Source: Opisthocomus hoazin (taxonomy: Eukaryota; Chordata; Aves; Opisthocomiformes; Opisthocomidae). From it: a DNA stretch of 64,000 nt. Numbering within the stretch: the first letter of the stretch is position 1; every line of letters begins with the position of its first letter. The DNA lies in the NCBI RefSeq assembly GCF_030867145.1, contig NC_134454.1, positions 47,506,320-47,570,319 of the forward strand, read 5' to 3'. A model generated the notes under the pieces. It saw nothing but the letters and a program-made list of their open reading frames with translations. It was not told where the DNA came from and ran no database searches. Of the stretch, positions 14,001 through 25,521 are shown in pieces. Made by a program: the position numbers and the translations under genes.

Positions 14001-17000
14001 CATCCCTCGAGTTGCTTGAAGTTATGTCAGTCACCAGCGATTACAGATGCTCCAGCTGGGAGCCTGACTGCATTGATTTTCCTGCTATGCCGGCCGCAGA
14101 GAGCCACCCTGCCCAATGCCTTTGTGATGGATTTGCAGTGGATGGAATGGGTAATCCACTGGCCAGTCTGAGCCTTATCTGCAGTCTAACATGAAGCAGT
14201 TCTGGACCAGTGCCTTAGGAATTTTCTGACTAGCTGGTGTTGTACAGAAACTTTCCAGGGCGTAGCAGAGCAGCAGTATTCTGCTGAACGTAAGAAGTGG
14301 CTGAAATGGAAACTCAGCTCAGTACCAAACACTGAATCCAGTGGTTGCAAGCTTGTATTTTAAGTTGGAGTGTATTAGGTTTTGTCTACTCATTGACAAT
14401 AATGTCAGAAGGATTGACAGAGTAATATTTAGTATTTTGCTCCCAAATGGCTCGTAATTCCAAACACCATGTTTCATTTTCACAGGAGTTGGGAAAATAT
14501 GGTGTCCTTTTCTATAATGCTTGTTTCATGGTGATTCCAACAATTATTATTAGCTTTTCTACTGGAGACTTTCAGCAGGTAAGGAGCAATATTCCATATC
14601 TCAGACTGATAATGGTATTCTGTTCAGTTTTTTGAGTTGGGGGAGGGTAGGGGTTTTTGTTTATTTAAAAGAGGTAATCCTACCTCCGTGTTAGTGACTA
14701 GTGTTTGTAATATGTGACTTGGACTTCCCTTTACAGGTGAGAACTTGTGATTGTTCACTCTGAGGAGAAGCTGAAGCTATGTGATAGCCCTTAGATGAGT
14801 CTCTGTTTGAAAACTAGTGTATGACTGGGGACTCTGAGCTAGAGCAATTGGTTGGGAATCCAGCTGCCCTACGTGATTTGCCACATGCCCTAAAATGAGA
14901 TTGCACATACCGAAACCAGACAATTCCCAGTCCTTTTCTGATTCTGACGCACAGAACAGATTCCTGTTCAGTCTCAGTCTAGTTTAGTAACCTACATTTT
15001 ACATTCTTACAGAACGACAGCATGGCTCTCCATAGCTGATCACAATACAGTGTAATGCTGTAGGCAGTATGTCCTGGCACGTAAAGTATCAGACCAGGAG
15101 ACTTGGGTTGTTTTTCAGGCTCCCTCACAGACTTGCTGAGTTGCCTTTTTGTTACCAATAAAATGAGTCTAGACACTCAGGTTGTCTTTTGGAAATATTT
15201 GAGATTTGCTGCTGAAAATTGTTACAGAGCTTGCGGGTGTCATAAATCATTCCAGCGTCCTTTGTTGTATGATGTTGTGCCCTGGACTCACGTGATTTTG
15301 TTGTTGCATTATTACAAGTCTGCTTTAAGTAGAAGAACTATCATTCCCTGAAAACTGATGGCTGTAGATCTGCTCCGAGTGTGAAATCTCTTCTTGTGAC
15401 GTCAGTTCAGCATGACCTTGTGCCAGTTTAGGAAAATGCAGCTGATGCCCTTTTTGGCAGACTTTGTGGGAGCCAAGCTTGTATGGCTGTAAGGTTTCAA
15501 CTGCTTTCCCAGCAGTCATGGCTGAGGCATTTTGAGAGAACTGGACAGAGAAATTTACCTTGTTGCTAGATTTATTCCATGGGAAAAATTGAGAGTGCGT
15601 TGTGCCCACATGTTGATTTGACACAAACATTATAATGCGCAACTACCTGGGAAAAAAATGAAAAATCTGAGAAATGCATGGTGCCTGGTGTGCATGCGCA
15701 ATGCTTTGGTCACTTAGTGTTAAAAGGGCAATAAGATGATGTGGGTAACTAGTGTCAACGTAATGCATAGAGATTAAACCACAGAAAAAAGGTAGAAAAT
15801 GGAAAAATACTGATGAAAACTCAACAAAACATTGTAGATTACACCTGTATTTAGCAGATTTTCAGGCCATAGAAGTTGGCTTGCTTTTACCTTAGCAGAG
15901 ATTTTTGCCTTGATCCGTCACAGGCAATGTACAGCCATATACCTTTTGCCAGTCAAAATATTAGTACCCTGTCTATGTGATAGGGACATTGCTTCTGCTC
16001 ATTTAGCTCTTTCTGGAGCGGTAGCTACCATGTCTTGTAGAAGCTGCAGTGTGTGAGTGTTCTAGTCATTCACTTCTCCTTTGCCAGTTGGCTGGCTAGG
16101 AGGACAGGAAAGCATGACGCAGTGGAAGAGAAATGAAGCCCCTGAATGTCTCTTTGTAATACTTTGCAAGTAGTTGTTGCACACCAGCACAATTCTAGCA
16201 GGGCAGAGCTGCCCGAGGTCCCTTGAATTTGTTACCTCAGGTGCTGGAGGCCCAGCTAGCCACAGGTCAGCATGGACTTGCAGCCTTTACCCTGTTCTGC
16301 AGGGGTGTGTTCAGCCTTTGCTGAGTTTTGTGCTGATAAAGGTGACTTTAAACCAACCAGATTAAAATGAGATGTCTCCTGGGGTTACTAGAGATGGAAA
16401 AGAATCTGCGACATGCTTCTTAATGACTAATGTGTGGCACTATGTGTTTGTTTGCTGCGTGTCACTAAGGACCAGACTTCAGAGTGATGATTTAGCCTTT
16501 TCATTGACCTTCATTGATGAGAGACCTTAGTAATCCTTATTTAGTTTACTTTTTTGCTCAGAAATGCAGGCTTGGACCTTGAAAGCTGTTCATGAATGGA
16601 ATCTATGGTATACAATAGATTTCAAGGAGATTATTTATTTATTTGCTTTTCTGTCTGATATTAACACTATTTATTTTATAATATTAGTCACAATGTTGGT
16701 ATCTGTGTCAATAAATATAAAAATACAGATTCTCTGTATTGTATTTGTATTCATTGCTTCCAGTATGCAGTTTTATATCTGCACAGTTATATATGTTACA
16801 AGAATGTGTCTAGGTATCATGGGTACTGTTGTCCTCTTGTCTCTGAGGTTAAATGCCAGTAGTAATGCCAACATTTTGTAACTATAATAAGAATCAAATA
16901 TATTTTGTGATTTTGCACATTTTCATGTTAATGATATTTTTTATGTGTTAACAGTTGTTTGTATAGCTGATTATATATTCTCACTTTTTTTTTTTTAATA

Positions 17001-20000
17001 GGCAACACATTTCCAACACTGGACAAATTTTTTATTTGTCTTTCAGTTTCTTCTTTCCTGCTTCTTGGGGTAAGGACACAGGCCAAGGAAGTAAGACATT
17101 TTAATGACAGTATTTAGAATTGCAAAACTTAAATGTAAGACTAACTAATCGGTAATGTTAAAATTCAGAGAAAATGTATTTTTCACCCAGGCTTCTGTCT
17201 TGTCTTTTAATTATATCTAGTAGTGTAAATAACTGTTTCAGTTAACTGTGTTGTTGACTTCACAAGTACAGTGGTCAATAACATGACATTTAGATTTTTA
17301 CTTTCTTTATTCAGTATCTCTCTGCTGGATGTCTCTTCTGATTATCTGACTTCTTTTTTGCAGTTAATAGAATGTAAGCCCTTTAGTATAGGGACAGTTT
17401 CAGTGTGTTTGTTCTTTAAAGTACCTGGAAAAGTACGGGAGACTCAAAAGTAATGAAACAATGCTTTGTGCCTGGTGGAACTGCAGAGTCAAAGCAAGAA
17501 TGAAAAAGTAGGTTGGATCCTGTTCTGCTCTTTCACACGTTACCAACTAAGGGGTCAAACTGACTTCAAACACTGACATTTAAGAAGCACAGAAAGCAGA
17601 TATGACTCTGCTAGAGCTCAAGCAGCACATTTTACCGTGTATTTTGAGTACTCTGTATATGCACATCATTAACTTAAAATACAGATCCACAGAATCTTTT
17701 TTTAGGATTTGGAACAGGCTGGCTTGATGATCCCAGCAAAATACTGATTCAGAAAATGTTGAACAATTCGAAGTGTTGCTAAACTTCTGAGCTCCCTGGA
17801 AGGAATTTACAAAATTTTCTCCTTTTTTTCTTTTTTCAGGTTTCTCTTGATGTATTCTACTGTTCTATGCAGTCATTACAATTCTGCACTTACAACGTCA
17901 GTAGTTGGTGCCATCAAGGTGAGTTGTGGAGAAGAGAGAGATGAGAATGCTCAAATAGACAGGGAAGAGCATTAACTCAGCAGTGTTCCAGATTACATTT
18001 TGAGCTGGAAACTCAAAATGAGGGCTAATACTGAGTCATTGCTTGTGCCATACATTTTGGAGATCCACACAACAAAGTGGCCTTGTTTTCTTCCATTGAA
18101 GCTCAGGTATACTCTAGAAAGTAGTGTGAGTATTGATTTATTTTTATTTTTCATACATGAGAAACTTGAACCCTGTTAATTAAAAGATGTACGTTTAACC
18201 ACATTTCATCAGGTACTGCCACCTGCTTCTGTTTCTCATCAAGTTACTGTGAGTTAGTCAGGGTAGCGTTGTGCGACTTCATTGCAAACTGATACAGACT
18301 AACCCACTTTCACTTTGGGCTGAACTAGTTTCTGTTGCTGCTAATAAATACAGCATTTGTAGATACAGAATAATGGCTAAGCTGTAGTAAGGAGTTTGTT
18401 ACTTTGTGGCTAACTGCTCCTGTCTGTGTGTGAGAACTTGTATTCTAACTGAATGGACTATTTCATTTTGGTTTGTATAACTTCTGGTCAATTTGATCAA
18501 CACCAGAACATGCCTGTCTTAAACACTGAACTTGGTGTCCTTTACAGTCTGTTTTCTCTAGCCTGCTTTCATTTAAAACCGGTGAAACTTCCTTTGTGCT
18601 GAGAAGGCCAGCATGTCTGACCTGGGAAGATCACTGACTGCACAAGCACCTTTTTGTAGGTCGGTTTGGAGAGAAGCACAGAGCTGTAGGCTGGAAGTGT
18701 TTTAGCAAAAGATAAAACTTGTGCAGTTGTGGGCCAAACAACTATCAGAATCCAAACTAGCTTAGGCACAGGAATAACAGTGCTCAGAGTGCTCCCTTTC
18801 ATGGGTGACGAAGGAAAACAATACCTCCAGCATAGCAAAATCCTCAAAAAAAAGATGGTACTCTCTTTCTACAGTTGTTTTTTTGTTTTTTTTGTTTTTT
18901 TTTTTTTTTTTAAACCTGGCAAGATTAATCGAGTAGTTTTTATTCTGTGGTCTTGAAAGTGTTCTTTTAAATTTTATGTGTCTGCGTTGAACCACACTAA
19001 GATAGAGCAACACTGTTTCTATTTTCTGAGTTATAATTAGCATTTGAGACATTTTGAATAGCTTTAAAGTTGAGAAGCACTTTATGATGTAGTAGTCTCC
19101 AGTAGAAACTGGTAGAATGATGTCATTGTCCAGGCTAACTGCTAAAACACTTGAAACCAGCAAAGTGTTGGTAAAATGATCACACAGTTCTATAGCTTTC
19201 CTTCTGTCCATAGGGGACAATTTTACCAAAACTTGATGGGAGCAGGGATCGGGGCAGAATCTTTAAACTGTGCCTGCCTTGAACTTGAGCCAAGTGCTTT
19301 CAATGCACATTTAGTTAGCAAAGTAGGGAGGTAACCCTTTTAAAGCAATACTGAAGAGCTTTTGTTGTAACTTTAAAGCATAATTTTTGTTACTGAGAAC
19401 GCAAATCCTGTCTTTCAGAAATCAGATTTGAAATGAGCCTTCTGAAGATTGAAAAAATGTACATTTTCAGAAGGTGGCCATAGCTCCATTTTACCTAACA
19501 TCAAATAGCTAATTTAATTTTTTAATTTTATTTTATTTTGGTTTTTTTCCCAGAAAGCCACACTCAGTGCATTGCATGCCTTTAGAAAACATCCTAATTT
19601 TATTATTCTGTTTCGCTGTTAGACAACCCATAAGGCTGACATCCCATGAAACTAATTTAAACACTGATTTTAGAGTGGCCAGCAACAGAGTACAGCTATT
19701 TCCCTAGAAAAGTAAATTAACTGATAGAATTTGTATTCTTGGAGATGAAAACTGACTTTAGTAAGTGCATGGCTTTTGTTTCCTTTCAGAATATATCCAT
19801 TGCTTACATCGGAATGTTGATTGGTGGAGATTACATATTCTCCGTGTTAAACTTTATAGGGCTAAATATTTGGTGAGTGAAACTTGAATAGCTTTTACTT
19901 GTTAAAGCTGAGGATTTCTGAGTGAGATAGAGTTTTATGTTTTGTTTGATTTGGCACACTTGGGTGATGCAATTTTGACACTACTGACCTGAGGACGCAC

Positions 20001-20598
20001 TACCTCAGGATGTAAAGTTCATTACAATTAGTTATCTTTTTTCATGTCACTTTTCATGTACTGAATCTTACTATGGTAAGATCTTAACTATGGAAACATG
20101 CCTGCAGTTTTACTGTGTGGGGTTGAGTTAATTCTTTTTTTATGAGCAGCAGTTCTGAGCTGCGAGGCTGCCAAGTAAAAGCCAAGTGGTGTGGGAGATG
20201 AGAACACTGGTTGAATGAGTTGTGCCTGTTGAATATGTTATGACTTGTGGGTTGTAACTTCTTGTGTTTGTATGAACTGTTACATCTGTTTGTATGGATA
20301 TGTTGGAGCAACTGATAATTGATATGTGTCTGCTTGGGGCTTGTTTCTCAAATGGCTTACATAGCTCTGAGGCACTCCTAGTTTATGGTAGCTGGCATTC
20401 CTTTTTCATCTTTTAGAAGGAAAGGTACATACCTATAAAATGATACATACAACATGATTTATCTCTCACACCTCTCTTCATTCTCTTTTCTTTAGTATGG
20501 CAGGAGGACTGAGATACTCATTTTTAACCTTAAGAGGAAACAGCAAGCCTACGCAACCTGAGGATGAAGAGAATGCATTTGCGACGTCAAAGAGTTAG
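1967..20598 (+). CDS. SLC35D2: SLC35D2 nucleotide-sugar transporter, exons 2-12 (5' partial)
   Basis: Golgi multi-pass transporter of the SLC35D subfamily; the human protein moves UDP-GlcNAc and related sugar nucleotides into the Golgi lumen in exchange for the nucleotide monophosphate. Eleven exons join in frame: 1967-2000, 3616-3702, 6508-6575, 9910-9981, 11880-11948, 12998-13100, 14486-14578, 17002-17069, 17840-17918, 19790-19872 and 20496-20598. They total 859 nt and encode about 286 residues, against 337 in the human protein, so about 51 N-terminal residues lie in exon 1 upstream of the window. Hallmarks are [45 protein letters not shown] and GGDYIF. The pattern fits SLC35D2 better than SLC35D1, for example [16 protein letters not shown] in exon 3 and the short acidic C-terminus. 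All junctions are GT-AG and all phases agree. Introns run from 0.6 to 3.3 kb; the only large insertion is a CR1 element in the intron 6576-9909. The reading frame is intact wherever visible. Confidence 0.97.
3616..3702 (+). CDS. SLC35D2: SLC35D2 exon 3
   Basis: It encodes 29 residues, [16 protein letters not shown] followed by [13 protein letters not shown]. The acceptor is TTTAG after a poly-T tract and the donor is GTAAGG; both ends are phase 0. The initial ATG is an internal Met following GIGQ, not the start of the protein. Confidence 0.96.
6508..6575 (+). CDS. SLC35D2: SLC35D2 exon 4
   Basis: It reads [20 protein letters not shown] then KL and two bases of a split Ser codon. The acceptor is ATCACAG and the donor is GTACAG. 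The sequence matches the family's second to third membrane-segment region. Confidence 0.96.
7303..8626 (-). mobile_element. CR1 LINE, 5'-truncated, about 1.3 kb, in SLC35D2 intron 4
   Basis: The element's 3' end is at the low coordinate, marked by two copies of the octamer AATCATAG at 7303-7318. Read on the minus strand it encodes the C-terminal half of the CR1 reverse transcriptase: [18 protein letters not shown], then [22 protein letters not shown] and the catalytic FADD. A small indel near 8160 shifts the frame right after FADD. Downstream of it, a 262-codon frame (8160 to 7372) runs to the natural stop. Everything upstream of the fingers/palm region is missing, as is usual for CR1. It has few lesions, so it is one of the younger copies here. 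Confidence 0.93.
8627..9909. other. SLC35D2 intron 4, downstream part
   Basis: This is AT-rich unique-looking intron sequence that ends in a long T run before the exon 5 acceptor. I see no coding or repeat feature that I can name. Confidence 0.5.
9910..9981 (+). CDS. SLC35D2: SLC35D2 exon 5
   Basis: It reads (S)[19 protein letters not shown] then IFILG, including the FTVLR(R/K)F motif typical of SLC35D proteins. The acceptor TTTTGACAG follows a long T run. The donor is GTGATC, a poor match to the consensus, but the phase fits exon 6 exactly (GG|G, Gly). Confidence 0.95.
11880..11948 (+). CDS. SLC35D2: SLC35D2 exon 6
   Basis: It reads [20 protein letters not shown] then AAG, a hydrophobic membrane segment. 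The acceptor is GTCTACAG and the donor is GTAAGG. The split Gly codons at both ends agree with neighbouring exons. Confidence 0.96.
12998..13100 (+). CDS. SLC35D2: SLC35D2 exon 7
   Basis: It reads [20 protein letters not shown] then [14 protein letters not shown]. The acceptor is TTCCCAG, the donor is GTAGCT, and the exon ends in phase 0. The TAANG.Y.KQK block is highly conserved among SLC35D transporters. Confidence 0.97.
13422..13439. repeat. (AT)9 microsatellite
   Basis: Nine AT/TA dinucleotides in a row, within the intron between SLC35D2 exons 7 and 8. Confidence 0.9.
14486..14578 (+). CDS. SLC35D2: SLC35D2 exon 8
   Basis: It encodes 31 residues beginning [18 protein letters not shown] and ending STGDFQQ. 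The acceptor is TTTTCACAG and the donor is GTAAGG, with phase 0 at both ends. Confidence 0.97.
15085..15167 (+). repeat. MIR-like ancient SINE relic
   Basis: The order of words follows the MIR core: CAGACCAGGAGACTTGGGTT, then CTCCCTCACAGACTTGCTGA, then an AATAAAATGAG segment. It is diverged and judged by eye. It lies in the intron between SLC35D2 exons 8 and 9. Confidence 0.4.
17002..17069 (+). CDS. SLC35D2: SLC35D2 exon 9
   Basis: It reads [20 protein letters not shown] then FL and a split Gly codon. The acceptor AATAG follows a long T run and the donor is GTAAGG. It is a membrane segment of the transporter. Confidence 0.96.
17840..17918 (+). CDS. SLC35D2: SLC35D2 exon 10
   Basis: It reads [20 protein letters not shown] then VVGAIK. 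The acceptor is TTTTTTCAG and the donor is GTGAGT. The YNSALTT block is a signature of nucleotide-sugar transporters in this branch. Confidence 0.97.
18869..18912 (+). repeat. Poly-T tract
   Basis: A low-complexity T-rich stretch of about 40 bases with a few interruptions, in the intron between SLC35D2 exons 10 and 11. It may be the reverse of an old poly-A tail, but no element body is visible next to it. Confidence 0.7.
19790..19872 (+). CDS. SLC35D2: SLC35D2 exon 11
   Basis: It reads [20 protein letters not shown] then NFIGLNI and part of a Cys codon. The acceptor is CCTTTCAG and the donor is GTGAGT. It contains the conserved GGDYIF turn. Confidence 0.97.
20496..20598 (+). CDS. SLC35D2: SLC35D2 exon 12, C-terminus and stop
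   Basis: It reads [20 protein letters not shown] and then an acidic tail ending in AFATSKS and a TAG stop at 20596-20598. The acceptor is TCTTTAG. A short cytosolic acidic tail is usual for SLC35D2. Confidence 0.96.
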
Positions 20599-21644
20599 CC
20601 AAAATACCCTGTTTGAAAGACACTGAAGATACAAGTTTTTTTACCATTGCTGCGAACTAAAGTATATGCTGGAACATATTGGGAATAAGAAAAGAAAATC
20701 TACCTCAATTGCCACAGATGTGTACACAACTAATTGGTTCAGGAATATTCTTGCACACCCTGTTTTTTACACGTGGACAAGTTTAGTTTTAGATTATTTT
20801 TTTTACACCACGAACGAATTTGTAGGAAGTAATGCCATGAGCAAATCTCAAGCTATAAATTTCTTCATCTACCCGTACTTTGGTGCTGTTTGTTCTGTTT
20901 CGGTGCCTGCCAGTATTCTCTGAGGGAAAACCGCCCATAAAGATAGATCATGAGGCTTGATTCACCATTGCCTTATGCCGTATGCAATCTTTGATATCTC
21001 TGAAGAGATGAAAGATGCTAGTAATTCAGAATGATTTCACGTATGCAGTTGCTCTTGTGTAAGTGACCGTAGAACTTACAGGGCAAAGAGGAGATGTTCC
21101 CCATGTGTTGACTGAAGAGTTCAGGATATGGCCTCATGTGTTCCGTGTCTATTGTGTAAACATTCTCTCTTGATCTTTTGCTCATCCTCAATAACATCAT
21201 GATTTTCTGCTGCAATTGTCACTGTTACTATAAGTGAACCCTCATAGCTGCAGGATCAAGGGGAGAAGGAAATGGAGATAGTATTTTTTATATTTAAAAA
21301 GATTTTTTTTGTATGTGAGCCAGTACCAAACAGGTAACTAGGAGAGACAACAAAGGTAAATCTATTCTTGTTTAGGTACATTCGTCTTTTTATATCACAG
21401 TCCCCTCCTCTGGTCTTTTGTTTATAATTACCTTTTAATGCTGGAGAGAAATTATGCTACAATATGCAAACTACAAGAGGGGAAACTGATTGATATATAG
21501 AAGACTAACTTGTGTTTAAATAAGGAGAAAGGATCAGTGCCTTGTTTTGTCCTATGTATGCAGTGAAAGCTTATCTGGTACTAATTCATGCTTAAAATTC
21601 GGAATAAGGCATCTCAGCAAGCCCAAGGGGTTGCTGCAGTGGGC

Positions 21645-21790
21645 AAGGCTGGTCCAGTGGTTAAAAAACAGGATCTGAAATCTGATCGTTTGGGTTATCA
21701 CCTGGGACAGTAATGGCACCACTCTGTATCTTTATTTCTTTTTCTGAAAATACAGGTGCTAATGCTTACCTGTGTCTCTGAGGATACAGC
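21645..21790 (+). repeat. MIR-like ancient SINE relic in the SLC35D2 3' UTR
   Basis: It follows the MIR consensus in order: CCAGTGGTTAA, then a GGATCTGAAATCTGA segment, a GGGTTATCACC segment, CTCTGTATCTTTATTTC, and TCTGAAAATACAGGTGCTAA followed by CTTACCTGTGTCTCTGAGGA. Diverged; identified by eye. Confidence 0.5.
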
Positions 21791-22373
21791 GTTAGTCTCT
21801 GAAAACACCATAGAAGCATTGCAGCACTAGAGGACAGCAGAATAATTAATCTTGATGAAGTTTTCAACTCCCTGCAAGCATGAGCTGTGATTTTTTACAA
21901 TAGACAATCAAAAGAAGATTTTAGAAGACCGCAACATGGAACCCGGCTGATTTAATGACTTGTTTTATCCCTGCTTGAATTACAATCTAGCTAAATCTGT
22001 AAAGCATTACTCTGTGAGTAACACATGAATGACCAGACCAGATTAGATCTAAGAAACGTGTGAATAGCTCACACCAGAGCCTTCAGGGAGTGACTGGGCT
22101 GCCACCACCTTCATGGATTTGAATGGCAAGAGGAGGAGTGACTGCAGATATTAGAACTGGAATTTAAGGGCACAAAGTGGAAATACAAGTCCGGGCTATC
22201 CAGTTTCTCACAGCTGGCTAAGAGATGTGACTTTCATTTTCTACCTGTTGAAGAGCTCGGAATCGGAAGGGAATGGGTTTCTGCAGATATTTTAGAGAGA
22301 TCTTCTGTTTTTGAAGATTTCATTTATGCCTAAGAAGTCTTTGAGTGTATTCTTCTATAGGACTCCTCTTTCT

Positions 22374-22447
22374 TCGTCAGGAGGGTTGGACTACATGACC
22401 CACAGAGGTCCCTTCCAAACCCTACTATTCTGTGATTCTGTGATTCT
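22374..22447 (+). mobile_element. CR1 3'-end fragment in the SLC35D2 3' UTR
   Basis: It has the diagnostic CR1 tail: GGAGGGTTGGACTACATGAC, then CACAGAGGTCCCTTCC, then two ATTCTGTG-type octamers. Only the last 74 bp of the element are present. It is in sense orientation within the transcribed 3' UTR. Confidence 0.9.
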
Positions 22448-22667
22448 ACAGATCATCGCTACCTCCAGAGTCCTGATTATTGAACCTCATCTTTCTGCAG
22501 TGGGATAAGGATTGGAAGGTTTTCATTAGTTATGAAAATATTATGAGAGCCATTTGATTGCAATACGAATGAACACATAATGGTACCTGCTAAATAAGAT
22601 GTAGTTCCCACGAAGGAACAGCTACTGTATGCATCTAATTCATTAATATTTTGCTATACTTTTTATA

Positions 22668-22673
22668 AATAAA
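22668..22673 (+). terminator. Polyadenylation signal AATAAA (SLC35D2)
   Basis: A canonical hexamer about 2.07 kb after the stop codon. A T- and GT-rich downstream element follows about 25-50 bases later (22699-22720), as expected for a used poly-A site. Confidence 0.7.
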
Positions 22674-22690
22674 GAGATGGAGATTATAGT

Positions 22691-25398
22691 TTTAACAAGT
22701 TTTTTGTTTTTTGTGTGGATGGACATGTAAGATGCTGTTAAGCACACATGGATAGCACGAATATTTGCTTTCTATATCGTCATTCTATATCATGCTGTAC
22801 TGCACTTGAGGTAGTTTCATTAGTTCATTCTGTACTGTAGTGGAAGTGATTTTAATTAATTAATTGTTCATGTCATGTTTCTGAAGTCCTTCAGACTTAG
22901 CCTTCTTCCCTAAAATACAGGCCAGATTCCCAAAGTCTTCATGATAGTATCACTCAGAATAATTTAAAATACAATTTTAGGAATAACCAGAAGTAGGTAT
23001 TATCTAGAAGTTGCAAGTGCTTGCATCAGCTTCACTTACTATTTTCCTTTGTATCTGTGGAGATAATATTGATTCCAGTAAATTGGCTGGTTGAGACTCT
23101 GGGAATGTGAGCTTAGCGAGGCACAACTCTCATGTTAGAATTCAGGCAATTATGGAAATGGTTCTTTCTTTGGGAACCTCAGTAGTTGTGTCTTCTAGTT
23201 AATAAAGTCATAATTTAAAACTGATTTCTCTTAGGACTTTTTGTAGGTAGTCCTAACCTTACTTTTCTACGGATTTCTTATTAGCTTAATGAAGTATTAG
23301 AACATTTGTAAAACTACATTACTTACATGCTGTGTGAAGCTTCATTTTCTTTTCTCTCTTTTGGAAATACAGTAAAAATTGTTAGAGAAAACATTAGTCT
23401 TCAGAACACATATTCAAAAGAAGCATTAAGAAGACTAGTTTTAGGAAATACTGGACTGACTTCTGAAAGTTGCATTCCCTTGCAGAATTGTCTTGTGGTT
23501 ACATGCTGCTAGCTACAGAATTTGATTTTCAGAAGTCAGTCCAATATTTTTAAAGCTTGCTAAGTTCTATGGCTGGGCAGGTGTATCTACAAGGGAACAC
23601 ACAAAGAAACTTAAAAACAGTGACCATATTGGAAAGGAATATTGTACTGTACGTTCATCTGTTCATACTCTTCATTTTAAAGGGTTTGCCTAGCAGTGGG
23701 ATAGCTGTAATGGAATGAGATTAAGAGTGAAAAAGCAGAGTGGTCACCCAAGGAAGCTTTCTGCCCATGCAGTGTGTAAGGTTCTTGCAGGGATTCCCGT
23801 GAAAGTCAGAGAAGCAATACCTCAGGAAAAAAATTTAGACTGAGCTGGATGAACAATTCTTCACATTTATAAGAATTTATTATTTTTCCCGTCAGTATCT
23901 TGGCCTGATTTACATATATTAGGTCCGTGAAGTACTGTAAGCGTGTCTCAGACTTGTTACCAGCCTCTGGAAAAGAAACTGTCAAGGGAGTATGGGCAGA
24001 ACTGGAAGTGCGAAAGAAAAGACTGGCAGCTATAGAAGTTTGCATTTTGACTCTGTCATCAAATAGAAGTGGTTTTGTTTCTTTTTCATTTAAAGAAGGT
24101 ATACAGCATTGTTGCATATGAAGAACACATTGCAACTAGTTCAAAGTATTCCTTGAATAATAGTGAGTGATAATTTGTGGAATTTGTGATGGTCAGTAAA
24201 TATTTTTGAAATTCTGATTGTTTTTGATCTGACTGGCCTTACTTATGAGGTAAAATAAGGTGTTATGGTATAGAAAGCAGTGATTATACTGACATATTAT
24301 GAGAACTTATGTGTGAGGAAACTGGATTATTAAGCTGAGATGGTTGTGATTTTTGTCATTTTTACTCTGCAATACACCTGCATATTGTGGTTTTCTGGCT
24401 GAAAGTGTCAGTAATGTGACATTTGACCTATATTGCTGCTCTTCAGCTGGAGATTTCTGGGTGTCAGCTTTAAGTGAATTTTTAAAGATGATTCGTGTTA
24501 AGTGTGGAAGAATATCATTAAAATATATAGACAAATTTTATTTTACTTTATCCTAAGTGCTTATGTAAGCATCAGTTTTCCTCTTCTCCAGTTTAAACTG
24601 ATCTTTAAAAATGGGTAATGTTTCAAATTGCCACTACAAAGAAAAGCAAAGGTTGTTTTTGTGCCTTCCCTGAGAAATTCCACGTTAACTTTTAAAATTT
24701 CTTTTAATAACTTGAGGTCTGAATTTCATTGACTTCATCTTTGTCTTGCAGTGAGATACTGTTCTTGTGAGCTTTTCTTCCCCTTAAGGTTTTGATGCAC
24801 ATCCTAAACTTCAGTACTTGTTCAAACACTTTGTTCAGAAAAGCTGAAAGTCCTGTTCCCTTATTAACAGATTACTACACTTACGCCGTAATGGCACCAT
24901 TTGTAAAATGGGTGTGATGGTATTAACCTCTTTTCCGAAAACCCTTTGAAAAGTTACATAATACTGCTTTCTCTGTATAGAAATAATTAGGTGACTTTAG
25001 TAACCTTTCATTGTTTTGTCTTTGGATTTGTAGATAAATCTCTTTTTCTGGCCTCCACGCAAGTTCGATGTGAACTTGCCCTGGAAGTGTCTGGGCTAAA
25101 TTCTTAGGCGCTGTAAGAAGTAGTGCTGATGCTTGTTATCCTCAAGGTTTGGAGTGTTCTTATCCAGGGTTTTGTTTTATACCCGTTGTTAGTCTCTATG
25201 AATCCTAAACAATGACAATGAAAGTATTTTTTTTTTTTTGGTTTTGGGTAGTTTCCAGAAAAGGAGTGAAACCTTTTCTCCAAAGCACACGCCAGAAATC
25301 ATTGTTCAGTTTGGATTTTGTCTGTAGTTTACGAATCTGGGTGTAATGTGGAGATGCTATTCTAATCTAAACCCTTGACATTCCTTGGAAAAAAAAAG
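22691..25398. other. Intergenic spacer between SLC35D2 and HSD17B3
   Basis: This is 2.7 kb of AT-rich DNA with no recognisable exon. A short MIR-like scrap is at 24896-24930. The short open frames here, for example at 23806-24135 on the minus strand, show no family features. The spacer is short enough for transcriptional readthrough. Confidence 0.6.
24896..24930 (+). repeat. Short MIR-like scrap
   Basis: The segment CCATTTGTAAAATGGGTGTG followed by ATGGTATTAACCTC matches the 3' part of the MIR core (CATCTGTAAAATGGGG). It is only about 35 bases, so the call is weak. Confidence 0.35.
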
Positions 25399-25406
25399 TC
25401 ACGTGA
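25399..25406. promoter_or_regulatory. Palindromic E-box TCACGTGA upstream of HSD17B3
   Basis: A perfect 8-bp palindrome 116 bases before the HSD17B3 start codon. TCACGTGA is the preferred core of USF and MITF/TFE bHLH-zip factors. No TATA box or CpG island is seen nearby. A functional role is inference from position. Confidence 0.4.
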
Positions 25407-25521
25407 TTTGATTAGGCTTCTCACTTCTCTGCCAGTGCTCAGAGAGTAGCAGCCTGCTGGAAAGAGGCATTTTGCGTGGAGAGAGCGACTGATTCATCCT
25501 AGTTCACCGCCTTCGCTCACC

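Larger units (their letters stand above)
20599..22690 (+). other. SLC35D2: SLC35D2 3' UTR
   Basis: This runs from the TAG stop to just past a canonical AATAAA, the first well-placed one followed by a T/GT-rich downstream element. It is about 2.1 kb long and holds a MIR-like relic and a CR1 tail. The exact cleavage site is inferred. Confidence 0.65.
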
